Origin: Lepidodermella squamata
Taxonomy: Eukaryota; Gastrotricha
Direction of reading: 5' to 3'
Assembly (NCBI GenBank): GCA_047495785.1
Contig: JBLDXI010000003.1
Span: 1,488,001 to 1,552,000 of the forward strand
Length of the DNA stretch: 64,000 nt
Under the pieces are notes generated by a model, which worked only from the letters and a program-made list of their open reading frames with translations, was not told where the DNA came from and made no database searches. Positions 42,946 through 55,873 of the stretch are shown here, in pieces (position 1 is the first letter of the stretch; each line of letters opens with the position of its first letter). The position numbers and the translations under genes were made by a program.

Positions 42946-43320
42946 ATCATAATAATAAGCCAGAAAATACCTTTAATTAATTCAAGCCAGCAAATCCAAT
43001 TATAACCTGAAATTAAAAAAATGGAGAACTGATGAACACCTCGAAAAGCATCAAGTAGCTGAGTCAAAGTCCAAAACCAGTTCTTTGACAATCAGGTGGT
43101 CGCCGGGCCGTTCAAGACAACGCTTGTCAAACAGGCACTGGAAAGACTGTTGGCAATTAGCCGCATTGAACGACTCAGAAACCAACCTGCTATCACGATA
43201 ATCTACCCATAACTTGAATAAAAGCCGGTTTCACAATGGGATGCATTGAGGCCGGTGGAAACGATGGGTTCAGCTGACACGATATAAAATTGAACGAGGA
43301 TGTGATAAAATTTACCTGCT

Positions 43321-45625
43321 TTTAAAAGGCCGCCTTAAGATTTCATCGCACAGAATAATAAGCGATAAGAAAGAAACGCATAGCGCATAGCAATAATAAA
43401 AGCAGTGAGCTAAAATGAGTGGTGTGTAATAAAATTGCTTGCCACGTGGCAGCAGCATGGCTGTTTTTATGAATGACGTAGTAGCGTAATAATCGGAAAT
43501 GAGGTCATAGCGTGTGTTTGTTTTTTTTCGCATTTCTCCACTAACATTTTTATTGCTCGTTGGGCAGCCGAAATTGAATGCCGAAGTTACTCCAGGGCTT
43601 GAAATGAATGAACGACTGAAAATAAACAGAGATAAAATTCGATCAAAGCCGAAACTCCCATCAGCATTTATAGCATGCGACGTTGACATTTCAGTATCGA
43701 GGATATTAAGGCAGCTCAAATCTCAGCGCAAAATCTGGATGAAATCCTATGAAAAATTCTAGTATAAGAAGACTAGCTTGCCTTCCTTTCATACTGGACA
43801 CAGACAGCCAGCTGTATTTTGCGACGGATTGCCATTGATGAAACAGGAAGGGATATCCAACCTCCAATAGAATTAGAGCTACTTTCATCAACTTTTTAGA
43901 AAATGTCTACACATTCAGCGTGTCCCATAAATAACGCAAGCAAAAAATAATACGCGAAAAAGGGCTCAGAAACTCTTAAATGCGAGTCGAAATGACATCC
44001 AATGGCCTAAACATTGTTAGAAAATTTAAAAAAATCACGAGAATAGGAATAAAGTGTATGTCACTTGTCAATGGGATTAATAAGTCCGGAGAAAATTGAT
44101 CCAGCCAAATAAAATTACCGGGAATTACCGAACCAGTTACCATCGTGATTTTCCGGGTTTTCTACGGTAAATTTTCTATCACTTCGGTTAAATCTTATTG
44201 TCGCACAACTCGATTAACTTACACTACTTATGTACTGAGCAAATTGGTTCGATGTTAGCGGCCAGCGTGCCCTTTTGAAACCACAAATTTTTTTGTACCA
44301 AATTTTTATACGAAAGTATATTTTTCGAAATAAACATAATAATAATAATAAATCGTGGATACAGGATAAAATATTTTCTCGGTAGAGGTTCAATTTAAAA
44401 TAATTACTTGAATTTCAACAACAATTCGCCATAAAAATAGTTGAGCAAATTCTGGGAAACGCTAAAGTGGATATCGGGTTTTTTCGCTGGTTCTCGTGAA
44501 AATGTCGAAATTTTTCGCAAAAAATTCATCGTTGTGATGCCACCTTGTCGCTGGTTCAATAAATAACAATTAATTTTCTTCACGATTTTTCTGAAGAGAA
44601 AATGGCATCTATGCCTTACGCCTACAACCTCCAATTTTTCGAATACATTACATTCGAATACGTTCATTTTTTCTACGAAAAAGTAACATACAAGGCTGGA
44701 GGGGGAGAGCAAAAGATTATCCAATAATTTCGTTAATTACAAAAATAAAAAAAAATCGACGGATTTTTTTTACGGGATCTGAATTTTTTTTTGGGAACTT
44801 CATTGCTGTCTGCAATCTATAAAGTAACCGTAATAAAGTAAAAATAGTGAAATTTTGCTCCGCGTTACACATTGGGTACTCTTTCATTTGCAACTCTCGA
44901 TCACTTTTTAATCAGCCTCAGAATCTGAAGTAGAAAAATCGTAGAACAAATCAAGCTGGATCGATAACCTCAGTTTATCTTGATCATTGATTATTTTTCT
45001 CAATTTTCGAAAAAACTGAATCGATCACAATTAGAGCGGAAATATCATTGCTGGGTGTAATTATTACCCGGCGTAAGACTTAACCCACTCGGCATGCTTA
45101 AAGCACTAGAATGAAGGCAAGTTGAACAACGGCTCCGTCCATTGATTAAGCGGCGACGAGTAGGCGGACCGGCTATCTGATAGTTCGAGGCGGCGGTGGC
45201 TCCGTCACGAAACAACTTGCCGAAAAATGAAAAATAAAATAACAATAATATAGCCAGTATATTAAGCTTGACGACCAGGTGGCAAGACGGGTATCCAGCC
45301 CACACTCGGCCGGCGTTTTAGTCGCCGGGCTTGTTGTAGCATCAACATAATAGTAATTTCTACAAAAACTAATTAAACGCTAATATTACGCAGGTATGAA
45401 ACGCGCGCTCGGGTCTATTAGCGTAGTGCTTTTGTATTTATTGACTAACGGCCTGGGAGACGGGCGCCCGGCGGTGCGTTCGGCCGCCGTCTCATCTCAT
45501 CAACATGAGCACTCCATTTTAGACTTCAAGTTGATTTCACAGCCAGTTTTTTGCCTTTCATCACCATTGATCACCAATTATTGACTCTAATTATCTAATA
45601 TTCCATAGGCCAATTATTTAGATAA
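43321..45625. other. Intergenic
   Basis: AT-rich. The minus-strand frame 43719-43312 has no recognisable domain, though its end overlaps a possible first donor of the snoRNA host. A short + frame at 45396-45584 starts MKRALGSISVVLLYLL, like a signal peptide, but nothing else supports it. Otherwise nothing. Confidence 0.45.
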
Positions 45626-48600
45626 TGCTGCTCAAGTCGCTGATTGCGATTCTTGGTATGTTCGGAAATGAAAACAACGGAAATTTAACCAATTTTTATT
45701 TACCCTAAAGGGCTGGCTCACTTTGGCTACGCATGCGGTCCTCTCGATCAGGCTGCGAAAGCTATATCGAAGGTCGAAGCGAACCCATCTGCAGTAAGCT
45801 GAACCTCCCCAAATCTCAGTTTCAATTCGATGATTCCTCATTTTAGGGTTCGGCCTATGTTCGATGCTCATCGAGTAGCCAACGCATCTGCCGTGTTGGA
45901 TCCTGTAATGGAGGTGAAGCTAGGGTATGGATGTTGTAGTTACCAATCCTGGGACCTCAAAATTCCGACCTTTTTCCAGATGCCGGAATTGTCGATTTAC
46001 AACAGCCTTGGCGATTGTGAAAACGTCACTGTAAGTCGCTAGATTCTTGCCATGAAATCGGTATAGCATTGACTGTATCGCAGAGACTGCTGATCTGCCC
46101 GATTGCTGGTCAGTACCAGTGCGTTTCCGATACAACTGGCTGCAAGGCTTATCCTGAGGTATAGTAATATATGAGCGGATCTCAGCGAATCGAGATTTTT
46201 TGCTTTTTTTTTAGGGCTACGACAAAATTTTGTACACAAACGACACCGTTTGCTCGGCAGCGGCTGATAATTTGGTTGGTGAAATGGGAAAAATAAGTAT
46301 TTTATGATTGATTCGTTCTCGAAAAATAGCAAAGCCAAAGATGGTGGCGATGCAAGCAGCCATCTGGTGACATTACTTGTCGCCAGGGCATTTGCTTGGA
46401 TGGCGAATCTAAGGTAAGATCACTCCGAAAACTTGAGCCGAAGCCTCAAGCATTTGTGCTTAGATCCTTGGAACTCCAGTTACAGATTGGGATTCGCAGC
46501 CGTCTTGCAATGCTTCTCTTTACGTAAGTTATCAGCTTTAGGTGTGGCATTCCTGTTCATCTCTTAATTCTCCATTAGTGGGCTGTTCCTTGCTACAAAG
46601 CTCTTCAAACCGATCCTTACTATCAAATCTACACCGCCTACGATACGGAGGGCAGTTGCAAAGCTGGGGATATCCAGGTCAGAAATTTAGAAAGGCTAGA
46701 TGCCGATTTCTAATTCGATGAACAGGTTAGCACGACTTACGCTACCAAGTCGACCAAGGACATTGTTTTCGACACGAGCGCTGTCTACGCTGCAGTTTCC
46801 GTGAGTTTGCCTGAAACCTCAATGTCAATCCGTAGCCAAAATTCTGTCCTCTGAAGACGATCCCGCATACTCGCTGCCGCGTCGCTTCTGGAGCAAGCTA
46901 CGTCCCAGTTTGCCGTCCCGATATGAACCCGAATAGCGCTGGTTTCCAGTGCGCTTCAGGTGACGATTCAACTGTTCCGGTAAGTTCCCATGGCCAATGG
47001 CGTAATTTGAGATCTGAAGGTGCGGATTTAGCTTGGCAACGTTCCTGCTGCTGGCTACGGCGGTTTGGTTGTTTGCAACGCAAATCTCTATGTAAGTATT
47101 GAACCCGGGCGATTGCTTCGTAAATTACTCTACTCGGCTATATAGGCTGCTGTTCAATGCTACAAACCTACAAAGAACGAGGCTGAGAACTTCTACCAGA
47201 TCGTTCCAGGCTACGATCACCTTAAAACTGCAGCCTGCCCGGGCGGTTCGGGAACCGTAACTGGCCTTATTCAGGTAAGCAAACGGTTAAGTGTAACGCG
47301 TGGTTCAGATTCTTGTTCTCGCTATAGCTTAACAGCGCTGTCACTACCGGTGTTTATCCTATCCTGATGAATTCACCTGCATTCAGAAATGCTTATGAGG
47401 CGAACAGTGCTGCAACGGTATGAATCGCTCTACTTCTTATATTCTTTTCATTATTTGATGAATGTTACCAAGGCCCTCCAACACTACCGTTGTCGAGTTG
47501 CTGGCAGTGAGACCCCTGCTTGCCGTCCAAGTCTTTCGGCAGCAGGCACTGGAGGCATCTGCGCTGGAGATGACGTTGACGCATCAAAATCAATCGTTTG
47601 TCATCTTGGCTTGCAGAATCTTAAATGAATCTGATCTGTCTTACAGTTACCTGGTGGGAGCAGTGCGACGTATGCGAACTATGGGGCTTGCTCTGCTGCT
47701 AGATGGGTAGGTTGAATTTCCACCTACATACTTTGTTTATCCCTTCGAAATTGACCAGCAAGCGAGATGGTGCTACAAGGCTACTAACACGGCGCCTTAC
47801 TATACCATTTACGCTGGCTACGACTCGGCGACAGGGGCTTCGGCAGGTTGCCAGTCCGGGGACTTTGGCGTAGGTTTTGTCGATTTGATGACTTCCGAAG
47901 TCTACATTTCCATCTAGGTGGAAAGCCCTACCTACGTTCCAACCCCGACTCGCAGTACCACATTTGCTGACACAACGGTGTACACCCCAAGCTCTGTGGT
48001 AAGTAAACGGAATTAAACCAGGATATCGCCGTATTGATAACGAAATTCGTAGAATATCAAACATTTCCGATGCCAAGTCTATTCCAATGGCGACGCTCAG
48101 AATCCTCAACCGGTTTGCAGGCCGACGACGGCAGCTAACTGGGGGGCATTCGTATGCCCTCTTGGAGTCGATAATGCTAAGGTAACTTTATTGCTTCATT
48201 GGCTCTAAAGACCTAACTGTTATGCATGACTACCAGATCGGCGCGACAGATGATACAGCTGGATACACCAGTTATGCTGATTGCTCCTCGAAGCTTTACG
48301 TAAGTTTCAGCCGAAGCATTGCTGGTTTACGACGAATGAAACTGTACTTTTAGCAAGCCCAAATGTGCTACCAAGCCACAAACATTCCTGGCAATAACTA
48401 CTACAAACTGTATCCGGGCTGGGACCATGTATATGGCGTAACGGCGGTTAAAGCTGGCAAGTGTGCTTCTGGAGATGTTGTGGTATATTTTGAATAGTCT
48501 TTTAATCTGCCGCGATATTTGCTGTGTCGGATGCAGGTTCCAGGTCAAACTATTTGGCAACTGGTAGGCCCAGACTCAACGGGTACATTCACAAGTACTC

Positions 48601-51600
48601 AGGAGGAGTCAATCTACAAATTTAACACCGTAAGATTTCAAGCGATGTCACAACGTCAATGAAAAATTCGCGATTGTAGGGAATAACGCACTTTAGATGC
48701 TTGGTGAACGATGTCGGTACCGGTACGCCCAATCCTGTATGCCGTCCTGGCAACTGTAACTTTGCGGCTAATACAAACGTCGGATCCACCGGTTCCAGCA
48801 GTTTGAACCCACTAACCGGTGGTTTCAGCAGTCTCACAACTTGCAATACCGCTAGATTTGTAAGAAGACATCAGCAGCGTATTTTTGAAGTATTCATTGG
48901 GTTTCCTGTTTGCAGTACGCCAAGCCTTGCTATAAGGCAACCGCTGATCAGGCTCCGTTCTACCAAATCGTCGTTGGCTACGATCATATCAATGGACTTT
49001 CGGGATGCGCCAGTGGCGATGTTGACGTAAGTGAATTTCAGATTTACGCGCGCGGCTAGAGGAAGTTCTCAAAATTCCCTCAAAACTCATCGTTTATCAT
49101 TTCATCAAGCGCGTGATTGGCCAATCAAAATGGCTTCGAGTAGATTGAAATTGTGCATTTGCTTACAGCTTTCGAAAGGGGGTGGAAGTGATCAGCTGGC
49201 TCCGTGGACAACCAGCGCAGCTAACGACATTCAGTTCACAACTGCAGCTGTTTACACATCTAGAACTGACTTACCTCATCAACGTTGTCGTGTTCTTGTG
49301 AGCGGATCCTCCTGCCAGCCTCAGCCCGTTTGTCGCCCCGATATGACGCCAGGTGCTTCCCCCTGGTGCGTGCAGTCTTACGCGACCACCTGTGCTAGCG
49401 CGGTTCCAGAACGAGACGTAAGGATAAATCGCTCTCGCACTTGAATGCTTACTGTTAACTCTACCTTCACAGCTGGACAACGCAGCGACATACAATAGCA
49501 TCACAGCTTGCAATGCTGCGCTTTACGTGAGATGGCTCCTTTTCTATTCTGAATTTCATTAAACAATTTGTTTCATAGCACTACCGCCCTTGCTACAGCC
49601 CGCTAGTACCTGGCATAGCTTCAATAGATACTTCTGCAAATTGGTACGCTATTAATGGTGTGTTTGATCACATTAGTGCAACATCAACTAATTGCGCCGC
49701 TACCGACCTGGATGTAATAAGTTTTTTAGAGTGACATTTAGCGTAGCTTAATGTTCTCGACCCTTTACACAGATTCCCCTTTCTGCGGTGCCCATCTCTA
49801 ATTGGAAAACTGGACCAAATGTCGGAATAGCAGCATCCTTTAGCCTTGCATCCTTTGATACAGCGGTATATTTACAAATCAGTCATTTGCGGCCGTGCAC
49901 TTAACTAATACGTATTTCAGACATGGCCGCATTACAGATGCGCTGCGACTGTTGGGACAACTGCCGTCATAACTTGTCGACCTGATTTCAGGTTAGACCA
50001 GACTGGTGGTCAGTGCGACGCTGGTGGAACTAATGCGGTATGTTTGATGCTTAATTCAGGGTTTCTCAAACTTGGGGTTGTGGGCCCTTTTTCGTGGGTC
50101 GTCGAGTCAGCCGGGGGTCGCCTGGTGGTTTTCATAAAGCTTGAATATTGCGAAGATTTGGTGCATGCCTTAGTCACTCTTCCAGAAAAAATCTTTGAAA
50201 AGAGCGTTAGCTAAAGCTCGCCTCGCTCGCATCCAATTTTATTCGACTGAAAACCGTCTGAAATTTCGGTTCAGAGCCGAGTTCATGTGAATTTTGAAGA
50301 AATTATGGGAAGAAATGCTGTAAATTAAGTGATATTTTATTGCTTGGTCCCAAAATGTTGCAATTTGTGAGCATATTTTCCCACACTGAAAAATGGAAAA
50401 AATCGCCGAGAGTCGGCGGAGGGCCAGGGGGCCACAGGGTCCGAAAAACTCGATCCCAAAAATATAGGAGAGACATTTAACGATCTATTCGAAATCAAAT
50501 TTGATATTTCACTGACTTTCATCAGTATTGTGTATTGTATTGTCGACTCGGTAAAGGAATAAAATCAAACCAAGTTAAATTAATACGATACCTATAAAAT
50601 GTCTTAACGTGTTTTGATTTTAGGATTTGCTTCATATTATTCTGGCTTTCCCCATGCTGTACACTTTCTAATGATGACTTTTTTCTCTCACCAGCTCGCC
50701 AAACAACCTACAGCTGGATACTACCTCACATTGCAGGCCTGCTGGGCTGCAAAATATGTAGGCTTAATTGCGGCTAATAGGAATATATTTGATAAAACCA
50801 TCTTTTTACAAATTCCTCGCAGTGGTACGGCGTGTGCTATACTCCGCAAGATACAGAAAGCTCAGGTGGCAACAATGAATACTACACATTGACCGGATTC
50901 CCCGATACCGCATCAACGTACTGTACCAGCACGCAAATGACGGTTATTCCGGGTGCCAATGGGGTGTGGTACACCTCTTCCACGTCGCTAGCGACAACGA
51001 ATTCAGATTTACTGGGGAGTGCTAACAATTTTTTGAAACTGGTACATTTTCTCACCTATATTTTGATGTATCTGGTATGTGCGCCTAAACCTATAGCAAA
51101 CTCACTACCGATGCAGGACTACGACAAGTGAACCGCGATGCCGCTCGTCTTTGAGTTCATTGAATGCTGGAAATAATTGCTGGACTGCTGGATCTGAAAC
51201 CGCTGTTGCGGTAAACGGACTAAATTTTGATTTAATTAAGATGACTCACGTTTTCACTGCAGCCGCCAACCGGAGAGAGCTTTGCCAATTTCATCCAATG
51301 CACCAGCAATAGATTCGTAAGCTACCTGAGATCGCTTTGTTTCAACAAATACAATTCGTACTTAATAGTACGTTAAAGTGTGCTACAAGCCTGAAACGAC
51401 TTCTCAAGCGAGCACGAGCGAGTACTTCTCCCTCGCGCAAGTTCAGGATTGGACCGCAACATCGTGCCCGGCGTCGAATCTCGATGTCACTGCTGACAGC
51501 AGCAACAAAAAAGTTAATTGGTTTACATCTCCAACCTCGAGCAATTCTGCCAACTCATATGCGGCAACCTACATCAACAACCAAGTGAGAATTTTAAATT

Positions 51601-53536
51601 TTGTTACTTGCTTGTCAAAAGGAAATGTTTTATAGCCTCACTTCCGCTGCACTTCCTCCTCAAATCCGGATAAGCCGATATGCAGACCGAGCTTCGCAGC
51701 GTAATTTCTCCTTAAAACTGGGAAATCATTAATCTCTCTGATATTTGTTTCATGGTAGCGCTGCTGATGCAGAAGTATGCCCAACGGCAGCACTGTCAGA
51801 AACAAAGGTGCGCATCTTTCACAGTAGAAGAAGTTGAGACAAATTTGTTCATCAAACAGATCGTCAACACTGGAATAGACACTGTGATCGACCCATCCCT
51901 TACCATTAGTGGATTCAGCAACCTGGCTGCGTGCAAACCATATCGATTCGTTAGTACTTGATAGAGCGAACTTCATGAAAATTCTGCCCTTTTTACAGCT
52001 CACTGCTTACTGTTTCAACAATGTGCCAATTCCAGCCTACCCTGGCGCGGCTTTCTGTGCCGCCGATACAGAAAAATCCACACGCGTGTGTGGATCGTTG
52101 CCTGCTGGGCAAATTATGGTATGTTCGAACTAATGGATGGCATAATATCGTAAATTGAACGCCACTTCAAAGAAAACCTTCAATTCCGGTACGAGTCAAA
52201 CCGATGCTACGACGTCATGTACCGATTCCCTTAGCACTGACACCCATGTAAGTCGGTAGCCCATTTTTATATCCTAACACTTTACATTATCATTAACTTA
52301 AGGTTGACTATGTTCGATGTCGCCAACTTGGCTACACCGTCGAAGCTATTTGCCGACCTAGAACACTTGGTTGCTTGAATCAACTCGCGACCGGCACGCA
52401 ACCAGCCGTCACTGAATTTCCGGTATGCAATTTCGAAGCTTAAGTCTTTGAAATTATTATATTTGTATCGGTATTCCAGCTGACGAACATGGGAAAGTAC
52501 AAGATTGCTAACTGTCGCTCTGAAAGGGTAAGGCAACTTCATTCAGTAGGTTTTACCTGGCAAGATTTTACATTCATTCAGAGGTACTTGAGCTGTTACG
52601 ACCCGACAAGCCTTTATAACTACGTGCCAACCTTGTCGTCAACTCCCTGGGCTTGCGTCGACGATTATCTCACCTGCCCATCGACTTCAGTCAGAGTAAG
52701 AACTTAAAGAGCCTCCATTTTTCAGAAACTTGTTCAGAATCGTCGAAGCACCGTAATGAGAGAAGATCGCTGAAATCGGATATATTCTAGTATTACAATC
52801 ACAATAATATTCCTTTGCCGAATTTTCTCTGCAATGTTTTCCGTGAGCAACTGACTAGCTTCAAACAAATCCCGCCCCGTTCACACTTTGATATTATGAG
52901 CTATTAAAAAATCAGAGATTTTTCAATTATTTTGAGAAGTTGTTAACACCTCATCATGATTGTTCCTTTCAGTTCCCCTTGGTTCCTGACTACAGCTCGA
53001 ACATCCTCAATAACAATGCGGGCAATGATTGCTACCTTGCACCGGGAACTGCCGTAGCGTCGTGGAATCGATGCAAAAAATCGCTGGGCTCTAATGTGGC
53101 GATAATTCTTTGCCGACCCACTGACATTTACGGATCAGCATGCGCGGCTGGAGATGACGTTGGTACACCGGTAATACATACCTTTTAATTTGGTACAAGT
53201 AATAATAGGTAACTAATAGGTAACCTATGCTTCAGTGATAGCTTGCCTTCAGGCTGCAGGCACTAATGGCGCAGTGAGTTTCTGTGCAGTGGCTTAAATC
53301 TCAAGGATTGCTCTCATTTCTCCTCATAGACTAAGTGCTGCTGTCAGAATAGTGCAGGAGCCGCTCAAACTTCTGGTACTGTCAACGCTGATGGCACGTG
53401 CAGTTGCCCTAGTACAACCCCAGTAAGTCAAAATGTCAGCTCGCCACTATTTTCTGTAACTACTTGTTTTCAACTTGTTTTCAAGATCAAACAAGGAATT
53501 TACTACGATGCGGCAACGGCTGTGTCCTGTTCTTAG
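45626..53536 (+). CDS. Large secreted Cys-rich modular protein, about 40 small exons
   Basis: Exon 1 (45626-45655) encodes MLLKSLIAIL and joins LAHFGYACGP, a signal peptide. Then comes a long array of short exons with introns of about 50 bp. Two module types alternate. Type 1 is [HY].RC.V......CRP, e.g. HTRCRVASG with PVCRPDMNP (46862), HYRCRVAGS (47480), HFRCQVYSN (48066), HFRCLVND (48685), HQRCRVLVS (49280), HYRCAATVG (49925), HFRCTSSS (51640), YVRCRQLG (52310), NRCKKSLG (53068). Type 2 is CYK..YY.I..GYDH....C..GD, e.g. 46590, 47150, 47765, 48360, 48918, 51378. The last exons read TKCCCQNSAG and IKQGIYYDAA, ending TAG at 53534. Extracellular and disulphide-rich by composition. I do not recognise the family. 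Individual exon limits need transcript support. Confidence 0.7.
50057..50560. mobile_element. Possible hAT-type remnant in an intron
   Basis: CAGGGTTTCTCAAACTTGGG at 50057 resembles the terminal repeats of hAT transposons, and the roughly 600-bp intron is far longer than its neighbours. No matching right terminus or 8-bp target duplication was found, so it may be truncated. Confidence 0.35.
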
Positions 53537-54202
53537 ATTGGGATCTGATTGGCGTACTCATCAAGATTTTTCGATTAGACAAACTGCGAACTTGACCCTA
53601 TTTATCCCCGAGCCTTCATAGGTGATTAAAGTTAAACCATGGTTCCGCTGCTCGCGTGAAATGACGTGAAGTTAAATATTAAATAGGGCAAATAATATGA
53701 CATTGAATAAAACTTTCATCAAACTTAAGGATTATTGGTCTTATCGTAAATGTTGCTCAATTTTGGCTGAATGTTAGAGAAAACCGTCAGTTGCTGGTAA
53801 CAGAGGTTTGGGTTAATCCGAATTTGTGAAACTGATGAAGCTGGGGTTTTATCATGCCAAATTGCAGATCAAATTATTGTTTAGAACTTCATTTTCCCGG
53901 CTCGAAATTTTGTAGAATTCAAACAATTTATCTGACGAAATGGAAATAAGGGGAACGAGGAACATTTAACAAATTTTGTGTCCGGAATCGTGAAATACAT
54001 GCATAGAGAAAAAAGCTGGTCATTCTCTCTCTGTGAGGACAAGTTTTTCGGACCCAAATTGGACAGGCGCTTGCTCAAAATGTAAAGGGTCATTCGGCCC
54101 CATTTAGCTACCTTTTATTTTAGGTATTCGTGATTTGTTGCCTAGAAAGCATTAGTTCGCAATGCCCAAGAAAAATAAATAACGAAGTGATGCCTGTTAT
54201 TC
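53537..54202. other. Intergenic
   Basis: AT-rich spacer downstream of the Cys-rich gene. No gene or repeat recognised. Confidence 0.5.
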
Positions 54203-55174
54203 ATGAACTTCGGCGGCTCCAAGTTAAGTGAGTTCATACTGAGTTGCGTCAACATAGCGCACCTAGGTGTTTTCACGAGCCGGCGGTGCGAGAAGTCATT
54301 TCCGAAAAGAAAATTCCTCAGCATTGTTGCCCCGGATGTATTTGTCTCAAATCGCAATCTCTCACGAGACGCATTGCCCTTTACTTACTCAACAGTAAAA
54401 AAATACACACACATCATTGCTCATTTCGTACGAATCATGCGAAAAACGCTGAAATCAGCAATCAGCTCGAATCGAAACCCAGATGAAACCCACTTCAAGC
54501 CAGAAACAAGGCGAATATGCGTCGATTTCAAAGCCCCACTCGACTGCAAGCGGAGACCTTCGTTACGTCCTTTCACGGCTCCAGTAATTTCTTCGCCCTC
54601 GTCGGATTACGATCTCATCGAATCGAAATCATCATGGCGAAATCAGGTCCCCATCCTCCTTCAAATGCTAGCCATTCAAAAGGCGGACAACTATAAAGAA
54701 AACGTGAAAGATACGTACGCCCTATGGCAAGAGCCGTCGATTATTCGGTTCCATCAGTGGAAATCCTATCAACAGTTGCTTCTCCACCAACACGTCAATT
54801 CAAGTAGTACTACGCTAACAATCCAGCTGCCGAACGGCTCTACTGGAAGTTTGAGCAATCGAAGGCGGACTTTCATGTCCAATGCAACTCCTGGCAGTAG
54901 CATAGCAAACAGCGAGATTCATAGCCAAGAGATCAGATCTGCCAATCTCTACCTTGCAGCCCCGAAAAGCTCGATGAATCGGTTTAGCACTGGCGATATT
55001 TCGAGCAGCTTCCTGAAACCGCCCGAAACTGTGAAACGGCTTTCTTTCGCTGATTCTGTCATTCAGGAAGATGAGGCTAGGTCGTCAAATTCGTCGTCAA
55101 GGGTATCCTCTCGGAAGAACAGTGAAGCCAGTGCTAAAACAAGCCGCCGGCAATCTACTAAACACATCGATTAA
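54203..55174 (+). CDS. Uncharacterised protein with W.NQVPILLQML motif
   Basis: Single open frame of 323 codons starting MNFGGSKLSEF. A later ATG at 54437 (MRKTLKSAISS) is an alternative start, since the first 80 residues are Cys-rich and unlike the rest. The middle part reads SSWRNQVPILLQMLAIQKAD and IIRFHQWKSYQQLL, predicted helical. The C-terminal third is Ser-rich and basic (SSRVSSRKNSEASAK). The gene 55340-55873 shares the central motif. No signal peptide, membrane segment or known domain seen. Confidence 0.6.
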   Translation: MNFGGSKLSEFILSCVNIAHLGVFTSRRCEKSFPKRKFLSIVAPDVFVSNRNLSRDALPFTYSTVKKYTHIIAHFVRIMRKTLKSAISSNRNPDETHFKPETRRICVDFKAPLDCKRRPSLRPFTAPVISSPSSDYDLIESKSSWRNQVPILLQMLAIQKADNYKENVKDTYALWQEPSIIRFHQWKSYQQLLLHQHVNSSSTTLTIQLPNGSTGSLSNRRRTFMSNATPGSSIANSEIHSQEIRSANLYLAAPKSSMNRFSTGDISSSFLKPPETVKRLSFADSVIQEDEARSSNSSSRVSSRKNSEASAKTSRRQSTKHID

Positions 55175-55339
55175 AGTTCGCAAAACGACTCTATTGTCCG
55201 TTTTTTCAGTCTGTTTGTTACATTTATGAAACAATGCGCCGGTCACCTGAGAGAAATCGATTGAGTAAATACTCATTAACTCGCGCTTCCTCGGCCGTTT
55301 CCTCACTTCGATGAAGCATTTTTCAATTTTTGCCCCGAA

Positions 55340-55873
55340 ATGGACTTGGGTCCTAGCTTCAACTTGCTCGGCAAGCAACGACCCCGCCGGCTACGCTCGA
55401 CCTGCTACAGCTGCCAAGTCCTTCTCGAAGATTTCCACCGCCGGATCGAAGATAAGGAAAAGCAAGAAGATGCCGAGAAGTTAGCGGCAGAGTTAGAGCA
55501 GAAGCGTTTGGAGGAAATCGAGGCGATATTGGCGGAGGAAGATGACGATCAAAAACTTGTCTGGCAATACCAAATGCCGATCTTACTCAGAATGCTAGCC
55601 GAGCAGTTGGAATCGCGACCTCACGTTAGGTACTTCCCGCCTGTTTCCAGCGAGCTGGAAGTTTTTCGAATTCATTCAATGTTGAGAAGCCTCACGATGA
55701 ATACATCTATCAGCCAATCGCCTAGCCCCCAGCCCCCAGCTGCGGGCGCATTGAAGCGGATCAGTGACGGCCAGGTTGATAATCAGTTGCCAAAGCTGGC
55801 CGTTATCAAGACGCGATCACGTGGTCGGAGGATGAGTGTCGTCAATAAATCGACTAGTAATAAGAAACTATAG
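55340..55873 (+). CDS. Uncharacterised coiled-coil protein, related to its upstream neighbour
   Basis: 177 codons from MDLGPSFNLLG. Residues 20-35 hold a CYSC pair. Residues 35-72 form a highly charged coiled coil (EDKEKQEDAEKLAAELEQ). Then comes KLVWQYQMPILLRMLAEQLE, matching SSWRNQVPILLQMLAIQKAD of the preceding gene, and a Ser/Pro- and Arg/Lys-rich tail (TRSRGRRMSVVNKS). The 165-bp gap from the neighbour and the shared motif suggest tandem duplication or a common transcript. AATAAA lies near 55953. Confidence 0.65.
   Translation: MDLGPSFNLLGKQRPRRLRSTCYSCQVLLEDFHRRIEDKEKQEDAEKLAAELEQKRLEEIEAILAEEDDDQKLVWQYQMPILLRMLAEQLESRPHVRYFPPVSSELEVFRIHSMLRSLTMNTSISQSPSPQPPAAGALKRISDGQVDNQLPKLAVIKTRSRGRRMSVVNKSTSNKKL

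Larger units (their letters stand above)
40545..43320 (-). ncRNA. Probable snoRNA host gene (multi-exon, minus strand)
   Basis: A series of short minus-strand exons bounded by good splice sites: last exon 40641 to about 40545 with AATAAA; 40863-40837; about 41208-41155; 41442-41409; about 41814-41754; about 42062-42015; about 42440-42372; about 42701-42674; and about 43007-42972. Related exons recur (CCGATTCG..AAGCTT; ATAACA/TCAGACAAAC-AGCTG), so exon-intron pairs have duplicated. No long frame runs through; the join after 42674 meets TGA at once. Each intron from 42971 downward holds one structured element, alternating family B and family A. This one-element-per-intron design is that of metazoan snoRNA host genes. 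The first exon is uncertain; a candidate donor lies near 43316. The 3' end overlaps the convergent gene ending at 40554. Confidence 0.6.

Noticed and set aside
43312-43719. Minus-strand 135-codon frame as a protein gene
   Set aside because: No recognisable domain; its last bases coincide with a splice donor of the host transcript, so it is more likely part of a non-coding first exon or chance.
45396-45584. Possible small secreted protein (MKRALGSISVVLLYLL start)
   Set aside because: Only the hydrophobic start is suggestive; the remainder looks non-coding and no splice partner was found.
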